Origin: CADEDV01 sp964412375
GTDB taxonomy: Bacteria; Bacteroidota; Bacteroidia; Chitinophagales; Chitinophagaceae
Length of the DNA stretch: 64,000 bases
Direction: 5' to 3'
Assembly (NCBI GenBank): GCA_964412375.1
Contig: CAYPOD010000006.1
Span: 1-64,000, forward strand
Shown here in pieces: positions 43,502-51,301 of this stretch. The notes under the pieces are model-generated. The model was not told the origin of the DNA. It worked only from the letters and a program-made list of their open reading frames with translations, and made no database searches. The position numbers and the translations under genes were made by a program. Numbering within the stretch: the stretch's first letter is position 1; every line of letters starts with the position of its first letter.

Positions 43502-45709
43502 ATGAACATTATCAGAAAAAAACCTGTTGCTGAACTGGGCTATGGGTTTGTAGCCAAAGAGTATATTCCCAAAGGAAAGAATGAATATTACCTGCGCAAT
43601 ATGCAGAACCGGAGCGGCATACGTTACCGCAAACTGACGGCATACGAAATGGAAGTGCTGGTGAGAAATGGAAATACTTCCGACAACTGGGAAAAAGTGC
43701 ATGTGTCAGATGCATTCAATCCTGAACTGGTGCAGCATTGCAAATTCTATGGATTGGTTCGCATCGGGAAATTAGAGCCCTTTTTTCTCGAGTTCAATAA
43801 CCTCCGGATGCCTGCCGGGCTTTATAACAGCACTATCATCAGTTGCGATATAGGCGATAATGTGGTAATTGATAATGTAAACTTTCTCAGCCATTACATT
43901 ATCGGCAACGAAGTGATGCTGGTCAACATCAATGAACTGGCCACCACCGATCATTCCAAATTTGGGAACGGCATCATTAAAGAAGGAGAAAAAGAATCCG
44001 TCCGCATCTGGATGGAAGTGTGCAATGAAAATGCAGGCCGGAGCATTTTACCATTCAATGGTATGCTGCCGGGTGATGCCTGGCTTTGGTCAAAATACCG
44101 GCATCGTGAAAAACTGCAGCAAAAGCTTAGAGAATTCACAGAAAAAAAGTTTGATAAACAAAGAGGTTATTATGGTAAAATCGGCGATCGCACAGTGATC
44201 AAGAACAGCCGTATCATAAAGGATGTTTGGATCGGCACCGATGCTTATATCAAAGGCGCCAACAAATTGAAAAACCTTACCATTAATTCTTCTCCCACCG
44301 CAAAATCACAGATTGGCGAAGGTTGTGAATTAGTGAACGGGATTGTCGGTTTTGGTTGCAGGATATTTTATGGTGTGAAAGCAGTAAGATTTATTCTTTC
44401 ATCCAACTCCCAACTAAAATATGGTGCCCGGCTTATCAATTCTTACCTGGGAGATAATTCCACCATCTCCTGTTGCGAGGTGCTGAACTCTCTCATCTTC
44501 CCATCACATGAGCAGCACCACAACAATTCATTTCTATGTGCAGCGCTGGTGATGGGGCAAAGCAATATGGCTGCCGGCGCCACCATAGGTTCCAACCACA
44601 ATTCCAGGAGCGCCGATGGTGAACTGGTAGCCGGTCGTGGCTTCTGGCCGGGATTATGTGTGAGCCTGAAGCATAACTCAAAGTTTGCGTCGTTCACATT
44701 GATAGCAAAAGGAGATTATCCTGCTGAACTGAACATTCCCATACCTTTTTCTCTGGTGAAAAACAATATCAGTGAAAACAAACTGGAAGTGATGCCAGGT
44801 TACTGGTTCCTTTATAATATGTATGCCCTGGCAAGAAATGAAGGAAAATACAGAAGCCGGGATAACCGTTCCGATCAAACTCAATTCCTGGAGTTCGACT
44901 TTCTGGCTCCTGACAGTGTGAATGAAATGTTCGATGCACTTGAAATAATGGCATGGGCAACAGGTAAGGCATGGGCATTGAAAAATAAAAAGAACATTGC
45001 AGAAAAAGAGTATGCAAAAACCGGGAAAGAACTGCTTGAGAAAAAAATGAAAGTTGTCAATTCATTAGAAATTTGGGTTGATGGGTTTGAAAATTCAGGC
45101 AGGAAAGCGCAGTTGTTCAAAGTGCAGGAAGCTTATGATCATTTCAAAGAAATGATCATTTATTATGGGGTATGCCGGCTGAAACTAATGGCCGAAACTA
45201 ATGGCCTGAGATCATTCAGGGAAATTAAACAATTGTTACCGGCAAGGCCAACCCGTAAACAATGGCTGAATACAGGCGGGCAATTGATACCTGGTTCTTC
45301 ACTTGCGACATTGATCAGGAATATTGAAACAGGAAAAACCGGCAGTTGGGATGAAGTTCATACTTTTTACAGGGAACAAAGTATGAAGTATGAAAAAGAA
45401 AAGACCATCCATGCCTATGCCGCTTTACTGGAGCTGCTTGGCATCAGCAATGAAAAATTTAGTTTCAAACTGTTTCAGTCACTGCTGCAGCAGGCCCTCT
45501 CCAGCAAAAGGAAAATGACTGATGCCATTTACCAGTCAAGAGCCAAAGATTACAGTAATCCTTTCCGAAAAATGGTTTATGAAACGGAAAAAGAAATGGA
45601 GATGGTAACCGGCAAGCTGAAGGATAACAGTTTCATACGCCAAACAAAAGAAGAACTTACTGTTTTTGAGAAACAGGTAAACTTTTTAGTTCAGCATCTC
45701 AAACCCTGA
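43502..45709 (+). CDS. DUF4954 protein, left-handed beta-helix type
   Basis: 735 residues. The central part (about 110-400) carries hexapeptide-like repeats (IISCDIGDNVVIDNVNFLSHYIIGNEVML in outline, IGDRTVIKNSRIIKDVWIGTDAYIKGANKL, IGEGCELVNGIVGFGCRIF), a left-handed beta helix as in sugar-nucleotide acyl- and nucleotidyltransferases. The C-terminal 300 residues are alpha-helical. DUF4954 has no experimental function I can name; its place directly after glmS suggests a link to amino-sugar metabolism, which is inference. Confidence 0.88.
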   Translation: MNIIRKKPVAELGYGFVAKEYIPKGKNEYYLRNMQNRSGIRYRKLTAYEMEVLVRNGNTSDNWEKVHVSDAFNPELVQHCKFYGLVRIGKLEPFFLEFNNLRMPAGLYNSTIISCDIGDNVVIDNVNFLSHYIIGNEVMLVNINELATTDHSKFGNGIIKEGEKESVRIWMEVCNENAGRSILPFNGMLPGDAWLWSKYRHREKLQQKLREFTEKKFDKQRGYYGKIGDRTVIKNSRIIKDVWIGTDAYIKGANKLKNLTINSSPTAKSQIGEGCELVNGIVGFGCRIFYGVKAVRFILSSNSQLKYGARLINSYLGDNSTISCCEVLNSLIFPSHEQHHNNSFLCAALVMGQSNMAAGATIGSNHNSRSADGELVAGRGFWPGLCVSLKHNSKFASFTLIAKGDYPAELNIPIPFSLVKNNISENKLEVMPGYWFLYNMYALARNEGKYRSRDNRSDQTQFLEFDFLAPDSVNEMFDALEIMAWATGKAWALKNKKNIAEKEYAKTGKELLEKKMKVVNSLEIWVDGFENSGRKAQLFKVQEAYDHFKEMIIYYGVCRLKLMAETNGLRSFREIKQLLPARPTRKQWLNTGGQLIPGSSLATLIRNIETGKTGSWDEVHTFYREQSMKYEKEKTIHAYAALLELLGISNEKFSFKLFQSLLQQALSSKRKMTDAIYQSRAKDYSNPFRKMVYETEKEMEMVTGKLKDNSFIRQTKEELTVFEKQVNFLVQHLKP

Positions 45710-45716
45710 GCCTGTA

Positions 45717-46118
45717 TTGAAAACAGTTGACGCCTATATCGAAAGTTTGCCGGATGATCGCCGGATCCTTTGTGAAAAGCTTCGTGAACTGGTTATCGAA
45801 AACGTGCCAGGCGTGGAAGAAAAGCTGAGTTTTAAGATCCCATTCTATCATTTCTTTGGAATGTTCATGTACTTCAACAATACCAAAGAAGGTATAGATG
45901 TAGCTTTTTGCAGGGGAAAAGATCTCACTTTATTGTTCCCGCAACTCACTCAGAAAGGAAGGGCAATAGTAGCGACTGTGTTAGTGCAGCATCTCCAAGA
46001 CATCACCCGGCTTCAGATCAGGGAAATAATTGTAGCTGCCGCCGCCTGGAATGAAGAAGCATGGCGACTAAAGATACCCATGGTAAAAAAGACTATCCGT
46101 CAAAAACGTATTGGCTGA
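45717..46118 (+). CDS. DUF1801 domain protein
   Basis: 133 residues initiated by TTG (no nearer ATG fits the conserved TVDAYIESLPDDRRILCEKLRELV start). The KLSFKIPFYHFFGMFMYFNNTKEGIDVAFCRGKDL segment is typical of DUF1801/YdhG-like proteins. It begins seven bases after the DUF4954 stop and so shares the glmS transcript. The stop at 46118 directly abuts the stop of the convergent gene at 46119. Function unknown. Confidence 0.83.
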   Translation: MKTVDAYIESLPDDRRILCEKLRELVIENVPGVEEKLSFKIPFYHFFGMFMYFNNTKEGIDVAFCRGKDLTLLFPQLTQKGRAIVATVLVQHLQDITRLQIREIIVAAAAWNEEAWRLKIPMVKKTIRQKRIG

Positions 46119-46688
46119 TCAATCATTTTTGCCCGGCGTAAATGGATAGTACATCAGGGCAAACCCAGCCTGGTGACAGGCTGAATAATAGATAGCATCA
46201 AAGATGTAATGCTTTAACGGTTTTTTACCCTCGCCAATTTTTATAATAATGGCAGAAGTCCAGGCAACTCTATTGATCATCGTATTAAGATGATACTGAT
46301 CGGTAAAACCAACAAGCAGTGTTGTTGATAAGGGGAACCGTGGTCCATCGAGCCTGTTACCATTTTTGTATTTATTCTTCCAACTAATCTTAGGATCAAA
46401 CCATTGGCGGTTGGCTTTGGGATACTTTCTGAAAAAAAAGCCCGGGTGAAACTGCAATGTTTCATTAAAGCCTTTGCTGGCGCCTGCGAGAAACAACAAA
46501 CCACCGGTGACATAGCGGTTGCCAGTCATTTTCCACTTCTTTGGAGCCAGTTTTACAACAGGCTCAGTTTCTGCTGCTGTTTCAGCAAATGAAACAGAAG
46601 AAAACATAAGATTTTCCTGTTGTGCAGACAACTGTGCTCTTGTCACAATACAGAACAGGAGAAAAAAGGGTACAATAATGAGCCGCAT
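46119..46688 (-). CDS. Secreted protein of unknown function
   Basis: 189 residues from ATG 46688, opening a signal peptide (MRLIIVPFFLLFCIVTRAQ); a longer frame reaching 46826 lacks any sign of protein coding upstream. Conserved-looking features are KMTGNRYVTGGLLFLAGASKGFNETLQFHPGFFFRKYPKANRQWFDPK in outline and a histidine-rich end (HYIFDAIYYSACHQAGFALMYYP). Two weak hydrophobic stretches suggest association with a membrane or a lipid-binding role. I do not recognise a family. Confidence 0.68.
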   Translation of the reverse strand: MRLIIVPFFLLFCIVTRAQLSAQQENLMFSSVSFAETAAETEPVVKLAPKKWKMTGNRYVTGGLLFLAGASKGFNETLQFHPGFFFRKYPKANRQWFDPKISWKNKYKNGNRLDGPRFPLSTTLLVGFTDQYHLNTMINRVAWTSAIIIKIGEGKKPLKHYIFDAIYYSACHQAGFALMYYPFTPGKND

Positions 46689-46953
46689 ATTGAACAGTTT
46701 TAATAAAGTAAACGGGTAATAGCTGTTCAACAGAATAATGGATTCACACCGGTGATGCCGGAATTCTTCAATGCTTAAAATACAGGTTATTGGGGCCTTC
46801 AGGAAGGATATAAAGGGTACGGGCAATGGCCCATTAGTAAAACGGTTACTAAAATATTAATTAGTTGCGGTGCATGCAAGCAATTGCTCCATAAATTTAT
46901 TGATACGTAGTTATACGAACAGGCTGGCTGGTGAGGTTAAAAGATAATAGCAT

Positions 46954-48267
46954 TTATTTCTTCCTGAAAAACAACCGCACAGGTACACCACTCAGGTTAA
47001 AGTGTTGTCGCAACTGGTTTTCAAGATAATTCTTATAAGGCTGTTTTATATCGTCAGGGAAATTGCAGAAAAAAGCAAATGAAGGAACGGCAGTTGGCAG
47101 TTGGGTAACATATTTGATTTTTACCTGGTGACCCCTGACCACAGGTGCATGGTAATGCTCAACAGCTTTTAACATCACTTCATTTAGTTTTGAAGTGGGT
47201 ACTTTTTGTATTCGATTCGCATAGACCTCCAACGCAATCTCAATGGCCTTGAAAATCCGGGTTTTTTCTTTTGCTGAAATAAAGAGGACAGGAACATCGG
47301 TAAATGGAGCAAGTCTTTCCTTTAATTGTTTCTCATATTCCTTTGCTGTATTGGTTTGCTTCTCCAGGAGATCCCATTTGTTTACCAGCACCACAACACC
47401 TTTTCCTTTTCTGACTGCAAGGCTGAAGATATTCAGATCCTGTGCTGATATACCTTTTTCTGCATCCAGCAGCAACAGGCAAACATCGGCCTCATCCATT
47501 GCTTTGATAGCACGGATTACAGAGTAGAACTCGATATCTTCATTCACCTTTGTTTTACGGCGGATACCCGCTGTATCGATCAAAACAAACTCCTTTTGAA
47601 ACAGGTTATAATGTGTATGAATGGTATCTCTTGTTGTTCCTGCAATATCACTTACAATTGTTCTTTCCTCGCCTACCAATGCATTCAGCAAAGAAGATTT
47701 TCCAACATTGGGCTGCCCGATAATGGCAAACTTGGGCAGCGCTGCCATTTCTTTCGCTTCAGCAGATGCATCCTCGGTGATCAATGCAGTTATAGCGTCT
47801 AATAATTCACCGCTTCCACTGCCACTGGCCGCAGCGATAAAGAAAACATTGTCAAAACCCAAACTATAAAACTCAGCGGCCTCCAACAGTCTTTCATTAT
47901 TGTCAACTTTGTTTACCGTAAGAAAAACAGGCTTGGTGCTGCGTCTTAATACATCGGCCATAGCGTCATCCAGGTTGGTCATACCGGTATGTGCATCCAC
48001 CATAAAAATAATTGCATCCGCTTCCTCCACAGCGATCAGCACCTGCTTGGCTATTTCTTTTTCAAACACATCCTCACTACCCGCAACAAACCCGCCGGTA
48101 TCAATAACATTAAATGTTTTGCCATTCCAGTCGGCCATTCCATATTGCCGGTCACGGGTCACGCCACTCAGGTCATCCACGATTGCCTTGCGTTGCTCCA
48201 GCAAGCGGTTGAAAAAAGTGCTTTTACCTACATTAGGGCGACCAACTATTGCTACTGTAAAACTCAT
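46954..48267 (-). CDS. der: Ribosome-assembly GTPase Der (EngA)
   Basis: 437 residues with two tandem GTPase domains: GRPNVGKSTFFNRL (about 8-21) with DTGG near 56 and NKVD near 118, and GQPNVGKSSLLNAL (about 183-196) with DTAG and NKWD, followed by a KH-like C-terminal domain. Der is required for 50S ribosome assembly. It lies downstream of era, 53 bases apart, on the same strand, so two ribosome-maturation GTPases appear to be co-transcribed. Confidence 0.97.
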   Translation of the reverse strand: MSFTVAIVGRPNVGKSTFFNRLLEQRKAIVDDLSGVTRDRQYGMADWNGKTFNVIDTGGFVAGSEDVFEKEIAKQVLIAVEEADAIIFMVDAHTGMTNLDDAMADVLRRSTKPVFLTVNKVDNNERLLEAAEFYSLGFDNVFFIAAASGSGSGELLDAITALITEDASAEAKEMAALPKFAIIGQPNVGKSSLLNALVGEERTIVSDIAGTTRDTIHTHYNLFQKEFVLIDTAGIRRKTKVNEDIEFYSVIRAIKAMDEADVCLLLLDAEKGISAQDLNIFSLAVRKGKGVVVLVNKWDLLEKQTNTAKEYEKQLKERLAPFTDVPVLFISAKEKTRIFKAIEIALEVYANRIQKVPTSKLNEVMLKAVEHYHAPVVRGHQVKIKYVTQLPTAVPSFAFFCNFPDDIKQPYKNYLENQLRQHFNLSGVPVRLFFRKK

Positions 48268-48320
48268 AATCCGTATTTATCATTCTTTAATACTGCCATC
48301 ACCAGATCCCCGGTTATCTT

Positions 48321-49187
48321 TTAATATCCATACTCTCTCAACTGCATTTCATTTTCTCTCCATTTAGGTTTCACTTTGACAAAAAGCTCCAGGAATACTT
48401 TTTGCCCGATGAATGCCTCAATATCCTTCCTGGCTTCCATTCCGATTCTTTTAATCATGCCCCCCTTTTCGCCAATCAGCATTGCCTTCTGTGTTTCCCG
48501 GTGAACTATTATATCTGCTACAATCTTTACCAGCGTTGTTTTCTCCTGGTATTCCCGTATCAGTACTGCTGTATGATATGGTATCTCATCTTCGGCCAAC
48601 TGGTAAATTTTTTCCCGAATCAGTTCACTTACAAAAAAACGGGTGTTAAGGTCGCTGATATCATCATTTTCATAAAATGGTTCCCCTTCCGGCAAAAACT
48701 CCAATATGGCATTTATCAGTTTTTTTTTATTGATACCTGACAAAGCCGAAATAGTGACGATCTTTTTGCAGTAGGTCTTAGCTGAAAAGTAATCAACAGC
48801 CTCTTTGATCTTTTCTTCACCAGCCAGATCAATTTTGTTTATAACCACAATAGCCGGCACTTTTAGTTTCAGTGATGAGAAAATCGCATCTGCCTCCTGC
48901 CAGTTTTCTTTAACATCCACCAGCAACAAAGCCATGTCGCCATCCTCCAATGCATTCTTTACCGCCTGCATCATTTTTTCATGCAACTTATACTTTGGCT
49001 CAATGATGCCGGGTGTGTCGGAAAAGATAACCTGGTAATCCTTTTCTGTCAGAATTCCTTTAATTCTATGTCTCGTCGTTTGCACTTTATGAGAAACAAT
49101 AGCCAGTTTTTCACCCATCAGCGCATTAAGCAAAGTGCTTTTGCCGGCATTGGGTCTTCCGAAAATATTTACAAATCCTACTTTCAT
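48321..49187 (-). CDS. era: Ribosome-assembly GTPase Era
   Basis: 288 residues. The GTPase domain has GRPNAGKSTLLNAL (G1, about 10-23), DTPG near 57 (G3) and NKID near 118 (G4), and the C-terminal KH domain has GEKGGMIKRIGMEARKDIEAFIGQKVFLELFVKVKPKWR in outline. Era binds 16S rRNA near the 3' end and controls 30S maturation. The next gene downstream is der. Upstream, on the same strand, lies the initiator tRNA gene with its own promoter, which may also feed this operon. Confidence 0.97.
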   Translation of the reverse strand: MKVGFVNIFGRPNAGKSTLLNALMGEKLAIVSHKVQTTRHRIKGILTEKDYQVIFSDTPGIIEPKYKLHEKMMQAVKNALEDGDMALLLVDVKENWQEADAIFSSLKLKVPAIVVINKIDLAGEEKIKEAVDYFSAKTYCKKIVTISALSGINKKKLINAILEFLPEGEPFYENDDISDLNTRFFVSELIREKIYQLAEDEIPYHTAVLIREYQEKTTLVKIVADIIVHRETQKAMLIGEKGGMIKRIGMEARKDIEAFIGQKVFLELFVKVKPKWRENEMQLREYGY

Positions 49188-49333
49188 TAAATAAATTCAA
49201 GCTGAAGACTTCAACCTGGCTGCCATGGAGCAGGGCCTAAGAATTGAGGAGGTAATCAATCTTGGCAGTTGAAATTCAACTGTTAGAAAAAATTGGAAAA
49301 GCCACCTGATTTATGCGGGTGGCTTTCGGTTGT

Positions 49334-49404
<71 letters not shown>

Positions 49405-49415
49405 ATGTTGGACGG

Positions 49416-49423
49416 CAAAGGTA
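49416..49423 (-). promoter_or_regulatory. -7 box for the initiator tRNA
   Basis: TACCTTTG on the minus strand, exact TAnnTTTG match, 11 bases before the tRNA 5' end. Confidence 0.65.
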
Positions 49424-49451
49424 ACCGTATATGCTTAACTGGCCAAAAGAA

Positions 49452-49484
49452 AAATAAAAAAACTGCCCCGTTTACGAGGCAGTT
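49452..49484 (-). terminator. Rho-independent terminator after the GIN-protein pair
   Basis: On the minus strand AACTGCC / GGCAGTT (7-bp outer stem, CG inner pairs) is followed by a run of seven T. It lies 31 bases after the stop of the second head-GIN gene. Confidence 0.9.
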
Positions 49485-49515
49485 CAAACTATACCCTTTG
49501 TGTTATGACTAAACT

Positions 49516-50232
49516 TTAAATCCTTTTTACTGAACTGGCACCGGATGTTTTCAAATCTCTTATCACCGCTTCTCCTTTATACCTGATATCACTGGCGCCG
49601 CTGGCATTAACATTCAGTTCTTTGTTGACAGTTATCTTAATATCGCTTGCACCGGATGCCCTGGCGCTGCAATATTCAGTGGCAAGGTCCAAACCTTTGA
49701 ATGTACTGGCGCCGCTGGCATCCACTGTTAATTGTGACACAGCACCGGTGATGTTCATGTCAGAAGCTCCGTTAAGTTCTATTTCCATTTTCTTTACTTC
49801 CACCTTGCCCGACTTCCAGTCGCTGGCTCCGGATATATTTACCTTCAGGTCATCAGCTTTTAAAACACCATCCATATATATATCACAAGCTCCGCTTACA
49901 TCAAGTTTTGAAAGCTGTTTAAAAGAAATATAGGCTTTCAGTCTTTTATTTCCCCTCGTCCATTTCCAGCTTCCTTTTTCAAGACCCACATGCAGTATCC
50001 CGTTCTTTACTTCTACCTTAATGCGTTTGAGCGTCTCATTATCTGATGAACTTACTGCTACTGCTTCTTCATTACCCTGGCTCAGGTAAACTGTAAATGC
50101 GCTGGAAACATTTATTCCATTGAAATTTTTTGCCTCTCTTATTTCTGCATTTGGGTCGTTAATGGTTTTTTGTGCCAACAGGCCTGAAAAACCACATACA
50201 AGCATTGCTATCAACCCGGTTAGTTTTTTCAT
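49516..50232 (-). CDS. Exported head-GIN (DUF2807) domain protein, copy 2
   Basis: 238 residues with signal peptide (LTGLIAMLVCGFSGLLAQ). After NDPNAEIREAKNFNGINVSSAFTVYLSQGNEEAVAV comes a beta-solenoid-like stretch with repeated GASD units (SGASDWKSGKV, NGASDMNITGA, SGASDIKITV, SGASDIRYKG, SGASSVKRI). DUF2807 proteins are predicted outer-membrane or surface adhesin-head or structural proteins. It lies 19 bases after its paralogue at 50252 on the same strand and shares its terminator. Confidence 0.88.
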   Translation of the reverse strand: MKKLTGLIAMLVCGFSGLLAQKTINDPNAEIREAKNFNGINVSSAFTVYLSQGNEEAVAVSSSDNETLKRIKVEVKNGILHVGLEKGSWKWTRGNKRLKAYISFKQLSKLDVSGACDIYMDGVLKADDLKVNISGASDWKSGKVEVKKMEIELNGASDMNITGAVSQLTVDASGASTFKGLDLATEYCSARASGASDIKITVNKELNVNASGASDIRYKGEAVIRDLKTSGASSVKRI

Positions 50233-50251
50233 ACTACCTGTATTTTTTGTT

Positions 50252-50968
50252 TTAAATTTTTATGGCCCGTCCGCCAGTGCTCACTTTAATATCCCTGACG
50301 CCGGCATTGCCTTTATACCTAAGTGATCCACCGGTACTGGCCTTTACATTCAGTTCCTGTTGAACAGTAATATAAACTTTTGCCCCGGTGCTTATATTGG
50401 CCGAACAATTAACAGCCTGTAAATCTTCACCAAAAAACTTACTGCCGGTGTCTCCTTCGGTTTCAAGATTTTCGGTCTTCCCGGACAGTGTTATTTTTGA
50501 ACCAGTACTCTGGCTTACCTGCAATGTGGCAATATCCACTTTCCCGTTCACAATGCCGCCTGTGTTTCCGTTTAGTGTTAAGGAGGGGGCAGATAATACT
50601 CCTTCTATCTGAACAGAAGCACCGGTATTTACATTCAACCGGTCAAGCTTTTTGTAAGAAACATAAGCCCTCAGATTTTTACTTTCATTTATCCTGTTGA
50701 TGGCTTTTATCTTTTTCTCGTAATAGATTTTTAAAATCCCGTTTTCAACTCTTGTTATGATCCTGTCCCTGTTTTCCAGGCTGGCTGCGCTGACAGCCAC
50801 CGCTTCTTCTGTTCCTTCAGTAAGCACCAGTTTGATGCCTGTTGCCACTTCAATACCGTGAAAGCTACCTACATTTCTTGTTTCCGCATTGGGATCACTG
50901 ATGGTCTTTTGTGCTATTACAAATCCGGCAATTGCCAGCATGAATACCGATAAGAATACTTTCTTCAT
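50252..50968 (-). CDS. Exported head-GIN (DUF2807) domain protein, copy 1
   Basis: 238 residues from ATG 50968 (MKKVFLSVFMLAIAGFVIAQ signal peptide), the same length as the neighbouring copy. The N-terminal NDPNAETRNVGSFHGIEVATGIKLVLTEGTEEAVAV is clearly paralogous to copy 2, but the repeat core here is Thr/Gly-rich (TGASVQIEGV, NTGGIVNGKV, STGSKITLSG, DTGSKFFGED, STGGSLRYKG) instead of GASD. This is a tandem duplication that has since diverged. Its start is upstream of the riboswitch promoter of the divergent receptor gene. Confidence 0.88.
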   Translation of the reverse strand: MKKVFLSVFMLAIAGFVIAQKTISDPNAETRNVGSFHGIEVATGIKLVLTEGTEEAVAVSAASLENRDRIITRVENGILKIYYEKKIKAINRINESKNLRAYVSYKKLDRLNVNTGASVQIEGVLSAPSLTLNGNTGGIVNGKVDIATLQVSQSTGSKITLSGKTENLETEGDTGSKFFGEDLQAVNCSANISTGAKVYITVQQELNVKASTGGSLRYKGNAGVRDIKVSTGGRAIKI

Positions 50969-51040
50969 ATAAGCCTGGTTTTGGAAATGGGACGGATAGT
51001 ATTGTGAAATGTTACAAGTAAATAAAAATATTTTCTCCCT

Positions 51041-51048
51041 TACCTTTG
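51041..51048 (+). promoter_or_regulatory. -7 box for the TPP-riboswitch leader
   Basis: TACCTTTG, exact TAnnTTTG match, followed by a leader of about 245 bases up to the receptor start at 51302. Confidence 0.7.
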
Positions 51049-51110
51049 CAATCGCCTGCATCGGCAGATGAGTTCTTACTCTCTCAAAAAGAGAGCTTTA
51101 CAATTTTAAT

Positions 51111-51131
51111 TGCCTGTCGCTGAGACAGGCA
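51111..51131 (+). other. Hairpin just upstream of the TPP aptamer
   Basis: TGCCTGTC (51111-51118) pairs with GACAGGCA (51124-51131) around a 5-base loop. It abuts the riboswitch and may be an expression-platform or leader-stability stem. An A-loop hairpin CTCTC-aaaaa-GAGAG lies at 51081-51095. Confidence 0.5.
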
Positions 51132-51220
51132 GGTTTCCCGGGGTGTCCCCGACGCAAAAAGTCGGGGTCTGAGATCATACCCGTAAACCTGATCAGGGTA
51201 ATGCCTGCGCAGGGAAGGAC
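51132..51220 (+). promoter_or_regulatory. TPP (THI) riboswitch
   Basis: The conserved thiamin pyrophosphate aptamer is visible: CGGGGTGTCC, the P3 stem (CCCCGAC / GTCGGGG, 51147-51166), the CTGAGATCATACCC core, and the pyrophosphate-sensing half CCTGATCAGGGTAATGCC followed by TGCGCAGGGAA. Binding of TPP normally lowers expression of the downstream gene. It sits upstream of a TonB-dependent receptor, consistent with the thiamin-related receptors known to be under THI control in Bacteroidota. Confidence 0.95.
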
Positions 51221-51301
51221 AAGTACAGCCCTTTCTCCAACAGCATTTCCCTCTCATTTTTTAACCTGCTGCTCAAAAGCAGCTACTTAAAACTTAAAAA
51301 A

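Noticed and set aside
46166..46183. A CAGCCTG-gtga-CAGGCTG dyad resembling the intergenic palindrome cores
   Set aside because: It lies inside the coding part of a minus-strand gene (46119-46688) and is explained by its codons; not taken as a repeat element.
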